A stretch of 64,000 nucleotides of DNA from Blastocystis sp. Blastoise (taxonomy: Eukaryota > Sar > Bigyra > Opalinata > Blastocystidae), in NCBI GenBank assembly GCA_039096225.1, contig JBBPEB010000024.1:1-64000 (forward strand), given 5' to 3'. Below are positions 39,507 through 50,897 of the stretch, one piece after another; within the stretch, counting starts at the first letter, position 1, and the number at the start of each line of letters is the position of its first letter. The notes beneath the pieces were generated by a model. That model was given only the letters and a program-made list of their open reading frames with translations, was not told the DNA's origin and ran no database searches. The position numbers were made by a program, and so were the translations under genes.

Positions 39507-42299
39507 GTGAATGATAGTATTGAAGATTTAGCAAGAAAAGAACAACGCATTCATTTATCTAGAAAAGTGTTACATCCTGAATATGAATATGACTCTCAAG
39601 CGTATAAGGATAGAATAGACGATAATAATACTGAAAGAGAAAAAAGAATTATGCTAAGATTAATGAAAGCAAAACAGCATTTAGTATATAAATATTATGA
39701 TGAAGATGACCCTTTTAAGATTCCTGAATCAGAATGGTATAAAAAGGAAAATAGTTTATTACCCGAATGGTCAAAAGATATAATAAATAATTTTGAGCTT
39801 AATCATTATGAAAAATTTGGAAATGATGCAGTTAATGATGATTTAACAAATGAATTAATTTCAAATAGTGAGCAACATCAAAATGATATTAATGAAACTT
39901 ATGCAGAAATTTTTGGATTACCTAAATATTTTATGTATGGTATATATCCCCATGGTTCTGAAGACGAAAAAAATAAATCAAATAATAATAAATGGATTGA
40001 GCCAGAACAACCTTATGATAAAACAAAATATCATCCTTATAATAATTTTGATTATTCAAATGCATTTAATATCGATGATCCTGAATATTCAGAGATTTAT
40101 AAAAAATATACTTATAAACCAAATGAAATGCAAGATAATAATAATGAATCCATGAATAATAATAATAATTATCATGAAATTAATCCTGATAGAAATGATT
40201 CTTCTGATGAATATGAAAATAATGATAATGATAATGCAAATAATTCTATGGAAATAGAATCAAATGATCAAAATAGTAATATTGACATTGATAACTCAAA
40301 TCAGAGTAATGGAAGCATGGATAATAATGTTTCTCAACAAAATAATGACAATATTGATATTGATAACCAACCATTCCATGAAGAAAATAATATTCCAAAT
40401 TTAAATGAAATGGTTGATAACAATGAAAATCATAAAGAAAATGATACAAATGTACAAATCGATAATAATAATAATGTTCCAGTCACAGAAGATAGATTTA
40501 TACTTGTTGACAATAATCAATTGAATTCGATGAATTTAAATGCAAATGATGCGGATATCAGTCAATCAAATCAAAAAGAAAATGATGTTCATGACGATGT
40601 TCCAATTAAAAAAGAAATTGAAATTGAAAAAAATGTTCCAGTACAAAAAGAAATGGAAATAGAAAATAATATTCCAGTGCAAAAAGAAATGGAAATACAA
40701 GAAGATGAACGTTCTATAGAATCACCAATAATTGAAAAATTAATTCCAAATATTGATAACATAATTAGAGAATCAAATAATAATAGTTTTCAGAGTTTTC
40801 AGCCAGTAAATAATATTTCAAATGAAATAAATATAAAATCAGAAAATATGTCACTTTTAGACCAAAATATAAATTCACAACAAAATAGTAGTGATAATAA
40901 TATGACTTCATCTGAAAGTGATGATAACATGTTTTCTTCATCTTCTTTTCAAACTGCTGATGATATGTCATCTTCTGATGCCTCTATGAAAAGTTTATTT
41001 TCTGAATCGGAGAATCTAAATGATATGGAAATAGAAACTCAACCAAATATTACAGAAAGTCAAATAAATTCAAATATTCAAAATAATATTAATTATTCCA
41101 TAAATAATAATGTTCCTAATTATAATGATAACACATTCAAAATTGATATTACAACCAATGAATTTAATACATCGGATATAAATATTCCAAAAATTAATGA
41201 ACAATCCAATAATATAATTGCATCTCAAAACTTTATTAATAACTCTTTATTACCCGAAAATTCAAATCAACAAAATGATTATAATGTTCAATTAACGTCA
41301 AACAATAATTTAAATAAAGATTCAGATAATAGTGATTCTGTCGCTGATATTGAAACTGATGACAACAACAAAATATTCAATATATATCCATCATCGTCAG
41401 ATGAAGAATCTGATTTACATTATGATGACATGCATAATTTAGTATTAGATACAGAAGACAAACAACGAGGATACTATAATTACATGGTAAATAAATTAAA
41501 TAGTTTCCAAGGAACATCATATAAAACACTTCCAGAAAATGCAAATATTAATTATCCACTATTAAAGACTTATATGTCTGAGTTGCAAACTAATTATAAT
41601 CAACACTTATCTGATATAAAGAATCTAAAAAAATATAAACATCATTTAACTGACCAAAATGAAATACAAGATACTAATGTATATATTGATGATATTAAAA
41701 CAATGATTACAAATTTAGCAGATGATTTTATTGATACATTCCAGAATTTTGATGATTCTAATTCAAATAACCAATCACAAAGTACTGTTTCATCTAATAA
41801 TAATAGTATGATGCAAAATAATGTAAAACTAGAAGAACCAGCAAACTTAGCAAATGAAATTAATTTACCTCTAAATAAAAATGGCGACACAATTAATTCC
41901 GTTGAAGAATTATTACAAAATGATTTTCAAACATTTTTTAATGAAATGGAAAGTATTCATAATCAAACTTTTAATAATATGGAAGCAAACACAGCCTCAA
42001 TACAAAATCCTCTGAATTCACAAAATCATATTAATGATTCTTTTGAAACAAACATGATAAATAATAGTGTTTCTCCAGATACAAATCAACCTATTCCTAT
42101 TGAACGGCAAGAAACAAATCTATCTTCTGATTCTTCTGAAATAGATACTTTTATGGGAAAACTAGAAAAAACTATAGGGAAAAAATCCAAACCAAAAAAT
42201 ACTAAATTCGCTGAAGAAATGATGAATAATTTAGATGAATCATTTAAAAAATATAATGAAAATACTTTACTTAATCATAAAATTCTCGTCCATCATTAA
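39507..42299 (+). CDS. Very long Asn/Asp/Ser-rich protein, about 930 aa
   Basis: Mostly low-complexity (Asn, Asp, Ser, Glu, Gln), with repeats of the form V(P)V(Q)KEMEIE in residues ~370-400. The frame is open upstream to 39438 and has no ATG at the listed start (GTG), which fits a lost fusion with 38375-39466. A -1 shift near 42287 would extend it to a TGA at 42449-42451 with a Lys-rich tail. The N-terminal ~100 residues and the region ~645-725 are less repetitive and may be folded. Function unknown; possibly a tegument- or core-like filler protein. Confidence 0.45.
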   Translation: MNDSIEDLARKEQRIHLSRKVLHPEYEYDSQAYKDRIDDNNTEREKRIMLRLMKAKQHLVYKYYDEDDPFKIPESEWYKKENSLLPEWSKDIINNFELNHYEKFGNDAVNDDLTNELISNSEQHQNDINETYAEIFGLPKYFMYGIYPHGSEDEKNKSNNNKWIEPEQPYDKTKYHPYNNFDYSNAFNIDDPEYSEIYKKYTYKPNEMQDNNNESMNNNNNYHEINPDRNDSSDEYENNDNDNANNSMEIESNDQNSNIDIDNSNQSNGSMDNNVSQQNNDNIDIDNQPFHEENNIPNLNEMVDNNENHKENDTNVQIDNNNNVPVTEDRFILVDNNQLNSMNLNANDADISQSNQKENDVHDDVPIKKEIEIEKNVPVQKEMEIENNIPVQKEMEIQEDERSIESPIIEKLIPNIDNIIRESNNNSFQSFQPVNNISNEINIKSENMSLLDQNINSQQNSSDNNMTSSESDDNMFSSSSFQTADDMSSSDASMKSLFSESENLNDMEIETQPNITESQINSNIQNNINYSINNNVPNYNDNTFKIDITTNEFNTSDINIPKINEQSNNIIASQNFINNSLLPENSNQQNDYNVQLTSNNNLNKDSDNSDSVADIETDDNNKIFNIYPSSSDEESDLHYDDMHNLVLDTEDKQRGYYNYMVNKLNSFQGTSYKTLPENANINYPLLKTYMSELQTNYNQHLSDIKNLKKYKHHLTDQNEIQDTNVYIDDIKTMITNLADDFIDTFQNFDDSNSNNQSQSTVSSNNNSMMQNNVKLEEPANLANEINLPLNKNGDTINSVEELLQNDFQTFFNEMESIHNQTFNNMEANTASIQNPLNSQNHINDSFETNMINNSVSPDTNQPIPIERQETNLSSDSSEIDTFMGKLEKTIGKKSKPKNTKFAEEMMNNLDESFKKYNENTLLNHKILVHH

Positions 42300-42451
42300 A
42301 TAATAATGAACAAGTAAAACGAGTAGTAGTAAATTCTTCAGATAATTCAGATTCTGTTGGTGAATTCCATAAATATGGAAAAAAATCTAAAAAAGATATG
42401 GAGAATCAAGTACAAAAGAAACCAATCATAAATAAAAAAAAACAAAAATGA

Positions 42452-42717
42452 ATCTAAATCCATGATAAAACCACAAATAACTCAACATATCTTAAATAAA
42501 TGATATCAAATAACATCTTTGTACAAATATCTAAACTGATATAAAATCATTAACCAATATATTTATTTATTAAAAATATCTTTTAAACGTAAATCTTTTA
42601 TTTATAAATTATTTATTATATTTTAATTGTTGTGTTTTTTTAAAAATAAGTTTTTAAACTATAAACAAAACAATTTATTATTTAAAAAAAAATTAAACAA
42701 AACAAAAAAAAACAAAG
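42452..42717. other. Intergenic gap with two minus-strand 3'-end motifs
   Basis: No ORF. AACAAAACAA occurs at 42664-42673 and again at 42696-42705, i.e. TTGTTTTGTT on the minus strand, downstream of the small spliced gene that ends at 42718. Confidence 0.4.
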
Positions 42718-42919
42718 TTAATAAAAACCTTTTTTTCTTTGTTGCTCACGATAGTAAGCAAGAGCAGGAGACATTCTAGCTACTTTCTGATCTTTCAGAA
42801 AATTTAAGCTAGCAGGAACGGGTTCACTATATAAATAAATAAATAAATAAAAAATAATAATAAACATACCCTATTGGTTTTGTTTCTAAAAATTTTTCGT
42901 CCTTTTCAGGAACTGGCAT
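42718..42919 (-). CDS. Tiny spliced gene, 52 aa
   Basis: Exon 1 is 42919-42870, intron 42869-42827 (43 nt, GTATGT...ATATAG), exon 2 42826-42718. The join keeps the frame and yields MPVPEKDEKFLETKPIG followed by a basic helical end (AYYREQQRKKG). Unspliced, the frame would run into a hydrophobic artefact. Two copies of the 3'-end motif follow on its strand. Function unknown. Confidence 0.45.
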
Positions 42920-43370
42920 TCTTATAAAAAATAAATAAAAAATAAATAAAAAATGATTTGAAAATATTAAAAATGTAAATAAAATAGAGAAACTTGTGTT
43001 TAATGACGAAATATATGACAAATATAAAATATTTAAAATATCCAATCAAAATAAAGTTCTAGAATTCTTAAACATGATCGAAAAGAGAAACTATTACTAA
43101 TAAATCAATTGAAATTGGAGAACTTTGTTCTGAATGTGGTGATCGATCAATGACAAACTTCATGACAAAGGTAGTATACAAAATTTTATCCAATAAAAAT
43201 GTTTTGGAACAACAGAAGCTATAAAAAAGTGGAAACTGAGCAAATGAACTTATTCTTTTAGAATAAATTTTCTCATCTGACTTTTTTTATAACCATTAAT
43301 TTTTATAGCCATTCATTGAGTTTTACTTTTTTTATTTTTACATATTTATTTTATTTTTTGAAAATTTAAA
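42920..43370. promoter_or_regulatory. Divergent regulatory gap near the right end of element B
   Basis: About 450 bp without a gene, between divergent spliced genes. It contains AGAGAAAC at about 42988 and 43085, and TATAAAAAAGTGGAAAC at 43219-43235. AGTGGAAAC and GAGAAACTATTA also occur at 5911-5945 in A, and AGTGGAAAC in the 461-746 gap, so they may be shared promoter elements. Confidence 0.35.
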
Positions 43371-44181
43371 ATGCCTAGCCACTATCTTTCCCGTGGTAGA
43401 AGAGCTATTATGAATAGCTATAATCATTACAGTATGTTTTTATTTATTTTTATGTTTTTTATTATATAGTTGCCCACCGATCTGAGGATCGTGCTGTCTC
43501 TGGTGCTGTTCCTGGTGCTGTTCCTGGTGCTGCTGCTGAATCTGTTGATTCAGTAACTTTTAAGTTACTGAATCATGATTCTTCTCTTGGGGAGGTGTCT
43601 GATCACTGGGGATCTATGTCACCACCACCTCTTGAGAGAATTGTTCCTTCGTCTTCAGATTCTGAAAAGACGCTGGAATCAGATTCAGACTCTTCTCTTG
43701 CTACTTTGAAGGTAATTGAACCCGATACCGGGAAAAAAAGTATTTATTTTATTTATATTATTTCTATTTTTATTTTTTTATAGCGCCATTGTGTCCCGGT
43801 TCTCTTGGTCCGCGGGTTTTGGAAGAAACCGCCTTCTACGCTCCAAAAAGGACTAGAAGGGATGGATCTTCCTACCCAGAAAAAAATTTAAATAAAAATA
43901 TTTGTTTTTCTCCTTGTTCTCCTTCTATTTCTGTTTTTTCTTTTTCTCCTGTTTCTCCTTTTTATGTTCCTTGTTCTCCTCCTGTTTCTCCTTCTTTATC
44001 TTTATTTTCTCCTCGTTTTTCTCCTGTTTCTCCTTGTTCTCGCACTTGTTCTATTAATGAAAAAATACCTCCAATTCAATTACCTCCCGTGGTAATTGAG
44101 ATGCCGGTATCTGAGGGTTCAATCATAAAAGGAAATAAAAAGATTGAATATAAGTTACATCTGAAAATTTCAGATTTATAA
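43371..44181 (+). CDS. Three-exon element gene with SPxSP-rich C-terminus, 242 aa
   Basis: Exons 43371-43431, 43470-43739 and 43784-44181; introns of 38 nt (GTATGT...ATATAG) and 44 nt (GTATTT...TTATAG), both phase 1. The joins are in register, and coding sequence is visibly richer in G+C than its surroundings. Exon 2 has GAVPGAVPGAAAES and DSSLG repeats and an SPPPLER...SSSDSEKTLES stretch; exon 3 has many SPCSP/SPVSP repeats (proline-directed kinase-like sites). No domain recognised. It lies next to the right TIR and is followed by TTGTTTAGTT at 44301-44310. Possibly a regulatory protein. Confidence 0.6.
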
Positions 44182-44445
44182 TCAGTCTTTTTTTCTTTTT
44201 TTCTTTTTCTTTATATATATATATATATTTCTTTTTCTTTTATTATATATATTTATATACTTATTTTTTTTTTTTTGCCTAAGTTAATTTTTAAACTCAT
44301 TTGTTTAGTTAAATATTTCAGACTAATACTTAAACTGCTGAATCTAAAATATTAAATAACTTAGAATATTTTTATTTTTTTTGACTTAGATTTTTTTTTT
44401 ATTTTTATTACAATAATTTTCTATACTGTCTTCATGCACCAATTT

Positions 44446-44855
44446 TTTCGTTCAACCAATCAAATGATTCCGAACTGGCTCTTTTTTTGGTCAAAAATAA
44501 ACTTTTGTATATATGGGGTTACGTACTTACTTATTCATTTTTTTTATAAAGTAGTAAGTAAGTAAATAGAATATATAAAAAGTTAGAAAAGTAAAAAAAG
44601 GATGACAGAGGGTGCGTCATCACTGATTTGACCAATCAAATTGTTTAAAATAGTTATTTATGGGAAAAACATATTTTATAGTGTATTTTTCACTATTTCC
44701 TTGATTTTTCTATATGATAAGAATTAGTAATTCTTCGCACAAACCCACACAAATATGGGCAACATCCCTATGCTAGCGAAGTTCTACGAACTTCGCTAGC
44801 ATAGGGATGTCGGCCATATCTTGGCCGCCTGGGTTTGTGCGAAGAATTAGTAATA
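44446..44855 (-). repeat. Right terminal inverted repeat of element B
   Basis: Reverse complement of the left repeat, with a single inner ATTTGATTGG unit. The outer end TATTACTAATTCTTCGCAC is identical at both termini; beyond it the flanks differ. Confidence 0.85.
44728..44849. repeat. Terminal palindrome of element B, right end
   Basis: As at the left end, but the central stem is perfect: 23-bp arms starting ACATCCCTATGCTAGC around a 3-nt loop. The asymmetric side arms (GGCCA..TGGCC and CCCA..TGGG) have the same orientation relative to the element interior at both ends, so there is no flip/flop difference in this copy. Confidence 0.85.
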
Positions 44856-46099
44856 TTATATTATCTATTAATATGACTTTTAAAAAGTGTGTTAGAACGA
44901 CTTTTTTTGGTACAAAGTCGCAATTAACTTTTTTAACCTTTTTTAAAAAGACTTTAAAGGCAATAAGTATCATAGTGTAACATATAAGGCATCCTTATAC
45001 CAAATAGAAAGTCAAAGATCGAAATTAATGAGGTCAAAATCAGCCGATACAACAACTTTGTTGGCATAAATATGCAATAATGATATATTTGTGTATGGTA
45101 AAGGTCACTGTATTCATAAATGTAGTCAAAATCTGATTTTATGAGGGTCAATCAAACAGATATCGATTCATTCTTGTCTTGAAAGAAATCTAATTGGTTC
45201 AATGAGTGGCGATTTTTGTCTAAATATTAAATTTAAAGTCCAATTTTTTTTATTAAGAGTGAAATGATTTCGATATCTCTTCGACTTTTTTATTTTAAAA
45301 ATATGTTCAAATAATTTGTAAATACAAACACTTACAATAAACCCTGCAATGTTTAAAATTTAATAAAATAAGAATTGTTGACAGAACACGCAATTGAAGT
45401 TTTGTGTTAATTTTTCAACATGTCAAAAACAGGTTTTAATGACTTTTAGGATGTTTTCATGACTAATAATGATGACTGGAGTTGTTTCTATAAAATTTGA
45501 AAGGGGTCAAAAGAGAATGTGTTCGATATTTCCAAACTGTGTGGATGAAATTTTTTAATTTCTTTCTGTTTATTGATTACAGGACTTATTCTATGCATAT
45601 AGGTTGATTATACGTTGCTAAAGTCTCTTTTAAAACTGATTATTTGTTTAATTGTCTTTTTTAAATCTAAAAGTAGTTTATTTGCTTAACCTGATACTTA
45701 AAATGCATAAAAATCATTTTATTAAAAATATATATACTCTTATGTAAACAAACAAATAAAATAAAATAAAAACAGAGGATAATAAAAATTCATAAATAAA
45801 CACAAATTTCTTTTGAAAAATTACAAAAAATAGAAGAAATTTTCTAGAAAAAATAATATATAAGAAAAAATAAATTTTTGGAAACAATTTAAAATTTTAT
45901 AAAGAATTAAAGAATTCTATGAAGTGTACGACAGTTTTTATTGGATAAAAATTCAAGTTTGAGCCTTTTATCTCATTTTAGTGGCCTAGTCGGTTAAGTC
46001 ACTTCTTTGTGGGACCGTTTTAGGCCCTTAGACGTGGAATTTTTGAAAGTTTTAAAAGCGTGTCAGAATACGTTTTTCATGTAGTTTCTAAATCTGTTA
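44856..46099. other. Non-coding flank right of element B
   Basis: No supported gene. AT-rich, with no repeat of element sequence. A tRNA-like string near 45983-46003 (GGCCTAGTCGGTTAAGTC) lacks the rest of a tRNA. Confidence 0.4.
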
Positions 46100-46745
46100 T
46101 CAGTGTAACATAGACACGTGACACAAAAAAGTAATCGGTCCATTTATATCAGTACAATTTTGTGCGAACTGATCCCTTTTATATATAAGATAGTTAAAAA
46201 ATGTGTTGAATGAACTATTATTTGTACTATTAGCAAAACTCAAAGATTCATTAGACTCATTATTATTAGTATATTGAGTATTATTATTTTCATTATTTAT
46301 TTGCTTATCAGAAATAATGGACATATTAAATATATCTAGATCATCAGTAGTATTTTCAATAATTGGAAGGGGAGAATAAGAATATTGAATAGAATTATTG
46401 TAATTTTTATTATATTCATCACCTAATGATTCATTTAAATAATTTTGAATAGAATTAGCATTATTCTTATTAATCATAATATCATTTTGATTTTGATTAA
46501 AAGAAGGAAGAAGAATAGGAGAAATTGGTATTGAATAATAATTATTATTATTATTATCATTAAATTTGATAATAGGAGAAACAATATTTTTAGGAATAAT
46601 TGAATTAGACTGTTGTATCGAATTATCTATTATAGTTTTCTTTTGTTCAATCTATAGTATTATATGTTTTATATAAAATTAATATACCTTTTTAGAATAT
46701 TCATTATTATTATTTAATTGATTACTATCATAATTATTTGATATC

Positions 46746-46790
<45 letters not shown>

Positions 46791-47302
46791 AGAATAACAT
46801 AATAAAAAATATATTTTTGGTAATATCTTGTTTTGATTCTATATAACGATGTATATCATAATCTGATGTACATTTTCTTACTAAACATTCAAATGTACAT
46901 TCCTATTAAATTAATAAATAAATAATAAATATATAATATAATATAATGAATAATATAATAAATAAATAATAAATATATAATATAATAAATAAATAATATA
47001 ATATATACTAAAGCATTGCAAATAATAATAAGACTTCCATTTGAGTCTCTTTCAGGTACATAATAATTCATGTCTTCTGCAAATTTTTTCTCTAATACAT
47101 AAGTAATAAATACCTTGACACCAAGTTCAGAAGTACAAAGATCTTTCAATTTGAAATTATTCTTATCATATAAAGTTTTATAATTGGTATTGAGGTTGTA
47201 ATATTTGTCGTGTACATCATTTGTATGATGGCAACTTCTAATAAAACTATTACAATAAAGAGGATTGTGCAATTTGTATTTGCAAACCAAGTCGCAAAAC
47301 AA
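46100..47302 (-). CDS. Putative multi-exon host gene, Asn-rich C-terminus
   Basis: Open pieces joined by candidate introns: an exon from about 47302 to 47009 (KLKDLCTSELGVKVFI...RDSNGSLIIICNAL), an intron 47008-46903 (GTATAT...AATAG), an exon from 46902 with ECTFECLVRKCTSDYDIHRY, a (TA)n-bearing intron, a short exon, a 36-nt intron and a last exon from 46651 to the stop at 46100 with IPISPILLPSF and poly-Asn stretches. The true start is not clear and may lie further upstream. No domain recognised. Regular GT...AG junctions and maintained frame support it, but only modestly. Confidence 0.35.
46748..46787. repeat. (TA)n microsatellite
   Basis: About 40 bp of uninterrupted TA repeats inside a candidate intron of the 46100-47302 gene. 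Confidence 0.8.
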
Positions 47303-47376
47303 TGTCTGTAAGAGTAGCCAGAATGGTCTTTTGGAATATTATTGAATAACTTATTTAATTCATTTTTACTACAATA

Positions 47377-47502
<126 letters not shown>

Positions 47503-50500
47503 AAGCGTTTCACGACTGGCTACGCCAGTTTATGCTTGAATCTAGATAAAAATAAAGGAAATATTTTTTTACAAATAATATTTTCATAGTTAAGAATAAA
47601 TAATTCTAATAATTTTTTTTTAATATTTACAATAATCACTTTATAAAGAAAAACTAAAAAACTAATGAAAAAAAGGAAAAAAGATTACATTCCATTTCAT
47701 AAATAAATGTATTTCAATACTTTAAAATACTTTACCTATTGTACATGAAATAAAGTTCATAAAACAAATAAGTTATTTTTAAAAAACTCTAAAAAACTAT
47801 TAACAATTTTTTCAAACACATTCACTTTTATTTTAACTAATTTTATATTCATATACATATATATTTAATTTGTTATTTTAATTTATAAACAATAACTTGA
47901 ATTTCATTTATTTAAAGTCATAATTACAAAGAATGAGTTCTTTTGAAAGACAAAAAACATTCTTTAAACTATAATAATTTTGTATTTAGTGACATAAAAA
48001 CGTATTATACTGTTTTAGAAACAATTAAAATTATTTTACCCATTCTAACATTCCTATCAAACAGTCAACCATGTTTAATTAAACTAATTTTTAATATTTT
48101 ATGTTCTATAATAAGTCTATTTATTATTATTATAAAAAGTGACTTGAATCTCTTGACTTAACTATTGTAATTCTAAAAAAATAATCTTTTAAACAACTTA
48201 AATTATTTATTTGTTGTAGATTTTTATATAAAACATTCAAAAAACACTCAATGCATACTTATTACAACCATTTTAAAAAAATAGACTCATTTTAACATTT
48301 TGGTCAAACACACAACCACCTTTATTTCAAACAATTCTCTTATTATTATAAACATTAAACACTCTAATACTCATTATTATAAAAAGTGTATTGAATCTCT
48401 TAACTTTTGACAGTTAAACAGACAATTCAAAATTATTTTTCCCTTTAAACTCATTATAAAGTGATAATATTTTCAGAATTGCCATGATATGTGATTTAGG
48501 ACACATTGAACTACTTTTTTCAAAATTATGAGTCAACATGTGCATATACTCATACACTTGTCAACTCCACTTTTGACTATTTTTTGAGAAATGCAATACA
48601 TATAAGGTCTAGTTTTCAAATATGTAAAAATTAATTGTCAAATATGAATTTGATTTGTCAACTTTTGGAAAATTTTTAGAAAAATGATTTTTCAATTTTC
48701 AGTTTTTTAACATGTTATACTATTGACTCTACTGAACTCATTTTTTTATTAATTTTAAATATTAAAATTTATATTATTAATATGTTTTATTCTCTATATT
48801 TATTTGTTAAAATTATATAAAATAATTAAATATTGACTGAGAAATTAAAAATGTAAACTATACCCTTTTTTGAAAAATAATAATTTTTATGTTTTGCATA
48901 TATAATTTTTTTTCTCAAAAGTTATTTTATATTTAGATATTATTTTTATAAATATATAAACTATATGTTGTCTAGTTTATAAATAAGTTTTATTTATTTT
49001 TTTAAAATTAATATTGATGGAGAAATTGTCAAAATAAACTATAGTATCAAAAACGGTTTCTTTTTATAAACGATTTATTTCACTAATTAAAGACTAATAA
49101 AAATTAATTTATTTATCTAAAGATTTTTTATGACATTTACAACTTATAAAGACTGATAACTTACTTTTTAGAACAAACATTGTCTGTATCAGTTCAACAT
49201 GTTGTCTCAACTTTTTCAAATAAGTCACGTACAATGTCTATGAGTGATTCTAAACACGAATTGAAACGTTTTAATAGTTTATTGAGTTAACATTGTCTGG
49301 TGATCTGTTGTCAAAGTCTTTTAAAAACAAAATAAAATTGTAAAATATGTTTATTTTGGTATTTAGTGATTCAATATGAAGTCAAATGTCAAATATATTT
49401 ATTATTGATGAGAATATTGACAAAAAACAAATAAAAAAATTAAAAAAAAAAATTCAAAAAACAATTTTTTATTGGATTCAACTATAGTCTCCTATGACTT
49501 CATTTTTTTATTTTTTGGAAAAGTGATAAAAATGCATCATGTTTGGATTGTCTTATATATAAATATTCTTTAACTTTTATTCTATATTGAATATTGACTC
49601 AGAAATCGTAATCATAAAATATACCCTTTTTAGAAATTTTTCTTTTTTATGTTTTTAATATAAACTTATATATTTTAGTCAATATTGAATATTAAAAGGA
49701 AATATTAAAAATGCATCATGTTTATGTTATCTAGTTTCTAAATATATTTTAATTTTAAATATATGTTGAATATTGACAGAAATATCAAGATCACAAAATT
49801 GGGTATCAAACACTAAAATTTTTAGAAACAAATATATCTCTTTTAAAACATATTATTAAAATATAAAACATATTTATGACGGATATAGAGTTAAATAAAT
49901 ACATTAAAGCTCAAATAAGTTTATTTAAAAGGAATGTGTCGGATATCAGTTTGACTTTTGTTGTTATTTAAAGGAATTATTGTTGTTTCAGAGTAGTTGA
50001 GGTCAGTATCATAACAACTGAAACCATTTTAGAGTTTATAGTTAGTGATGTGTGTATTGATATGTTGTCAAGTTCTAAATATAAACAAATTTACCCGTCA
50101 AAACTATTTATACGACCAACCCGTCAATAAAAGTCAATTTTATAAAAATAAATATAGAGTATGTGAATAGATATAGGAAAAATAAGAAAACAATAAAAAA
50201 TGAAAAACGAAAAATAAGTGTTTTTATAAAAATGAAAAATATTGGATAAAATAAAAATAATCCAATAATTTTGGTTAAAATTTTGTGCGAAAATGGTTTT
50301 TTGCATTTTTTAGCCAGAAATTTAGAGTTTTCGAAAAATTTCTTTACAGTCATTTTCAGAATTGTGTTCCGGATTTTATGATGTTATTTTTACTTTATAA
50401 AAGTTAATAACAAAGTCAATAATACGAAAAATGTGTGAGACACCGTACTTTTGTAGAACTAAATTAAGGATATTAATTAAAGTGATTTAATAAATATTTA

Positions 50501-50550
50501 ACTACTTTTTATATGATATGACATTTAATCCTTTTTGTAAGCAAGTATTA
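47503..50550. other. Long non-coding AT-rich stretch with a diverged ~175-bp repeat
   Basis: No ORF that I can support. Between about 48830 and 49800 a degenerate unit recurs: (A)TATTGAC(T)xAGAAAT ... ATACCCTTTTTxGAAA ... ATGTTTT ... TxATCTAGTTT, starting near 48834, 49012, 49593 and 49767 (spacing 178 and 174 bp within pairs). Old satellite-like or transposon-derived DNA. Confidence 0.45.
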
Positions 50551-50897
50551 TCAAAATTCTTCTTCTCATCTTCATCTCTATAATGAAGAATTTATCTAAT
50601 TGATTCTCTAAAAGACAATGATGAATGTAATTCACTATTTTTGTTACTTGCTTCATTAGTTTCATTTGTTTCATCATCAAATAGAATAGTATCTTCATCT
50701 CATCAATTTGAAATTCTTCAAGAATATCAGAATATTGCTTCCAATCATTAGTTAATAATTTATTCTATTTACTTGAATATTCTGGAAATTTCTTCATAGT
50801 TTTAAGAGCTGATTTATAGAGTAATCACTAAATTATTGTATACATGAATTTCACAACAACTAACCAAGTCGTTCAGACAATTATAAATATATTCACG

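Larger units (their letters stand above)
20118..44855. mobile_element. Element B: complete but decayed virus-like element with palindromic TIRs
   Basis: Bounded by inverted repeats (20118 to about 20757, and about 44446-44855) of the same sequence in opposite orientation, giving 24.7 kb. Inside are about 21 genes including two recombinases, protease, Dam, SF3 helicase, MCP1, MCP2 and packaging ATPase. No DNA polymerase and no primase domain is present. I could not find a convincing target-site duplication next to the repeats, in keeping with tyrosine-recombinase rather than DDE-type integration. Nonsense codons and shifts in MCP1, ATPase and other genes show it cannot make virions on its own now. 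Confidence 0.85.

Noticed and set aside
39464-39507. Second programmed frameshift between 38375-39466 and 39507-42299
   Set aside because: The shift needed is +1 and no slippery sequence is present; decay or separate genes explain it better.
20100-44870. Target-site duplication flanking element B
   Set aside because: Flanks next to the shared end TATTACTAATTC do not match over 5-6 bp in any register I tried.
45975-46060. tRNA or SINE box A (GGCCTAGTCGGTTAAGTC)
   Set aside because: No matching box B, T-arm or acceptor stem; at most a relic.
47943-48161. 72-codon hydrophobic ORF
   Set aside because: AT-rich low-complexity frame with no neighbour, start context or homolog to support it.
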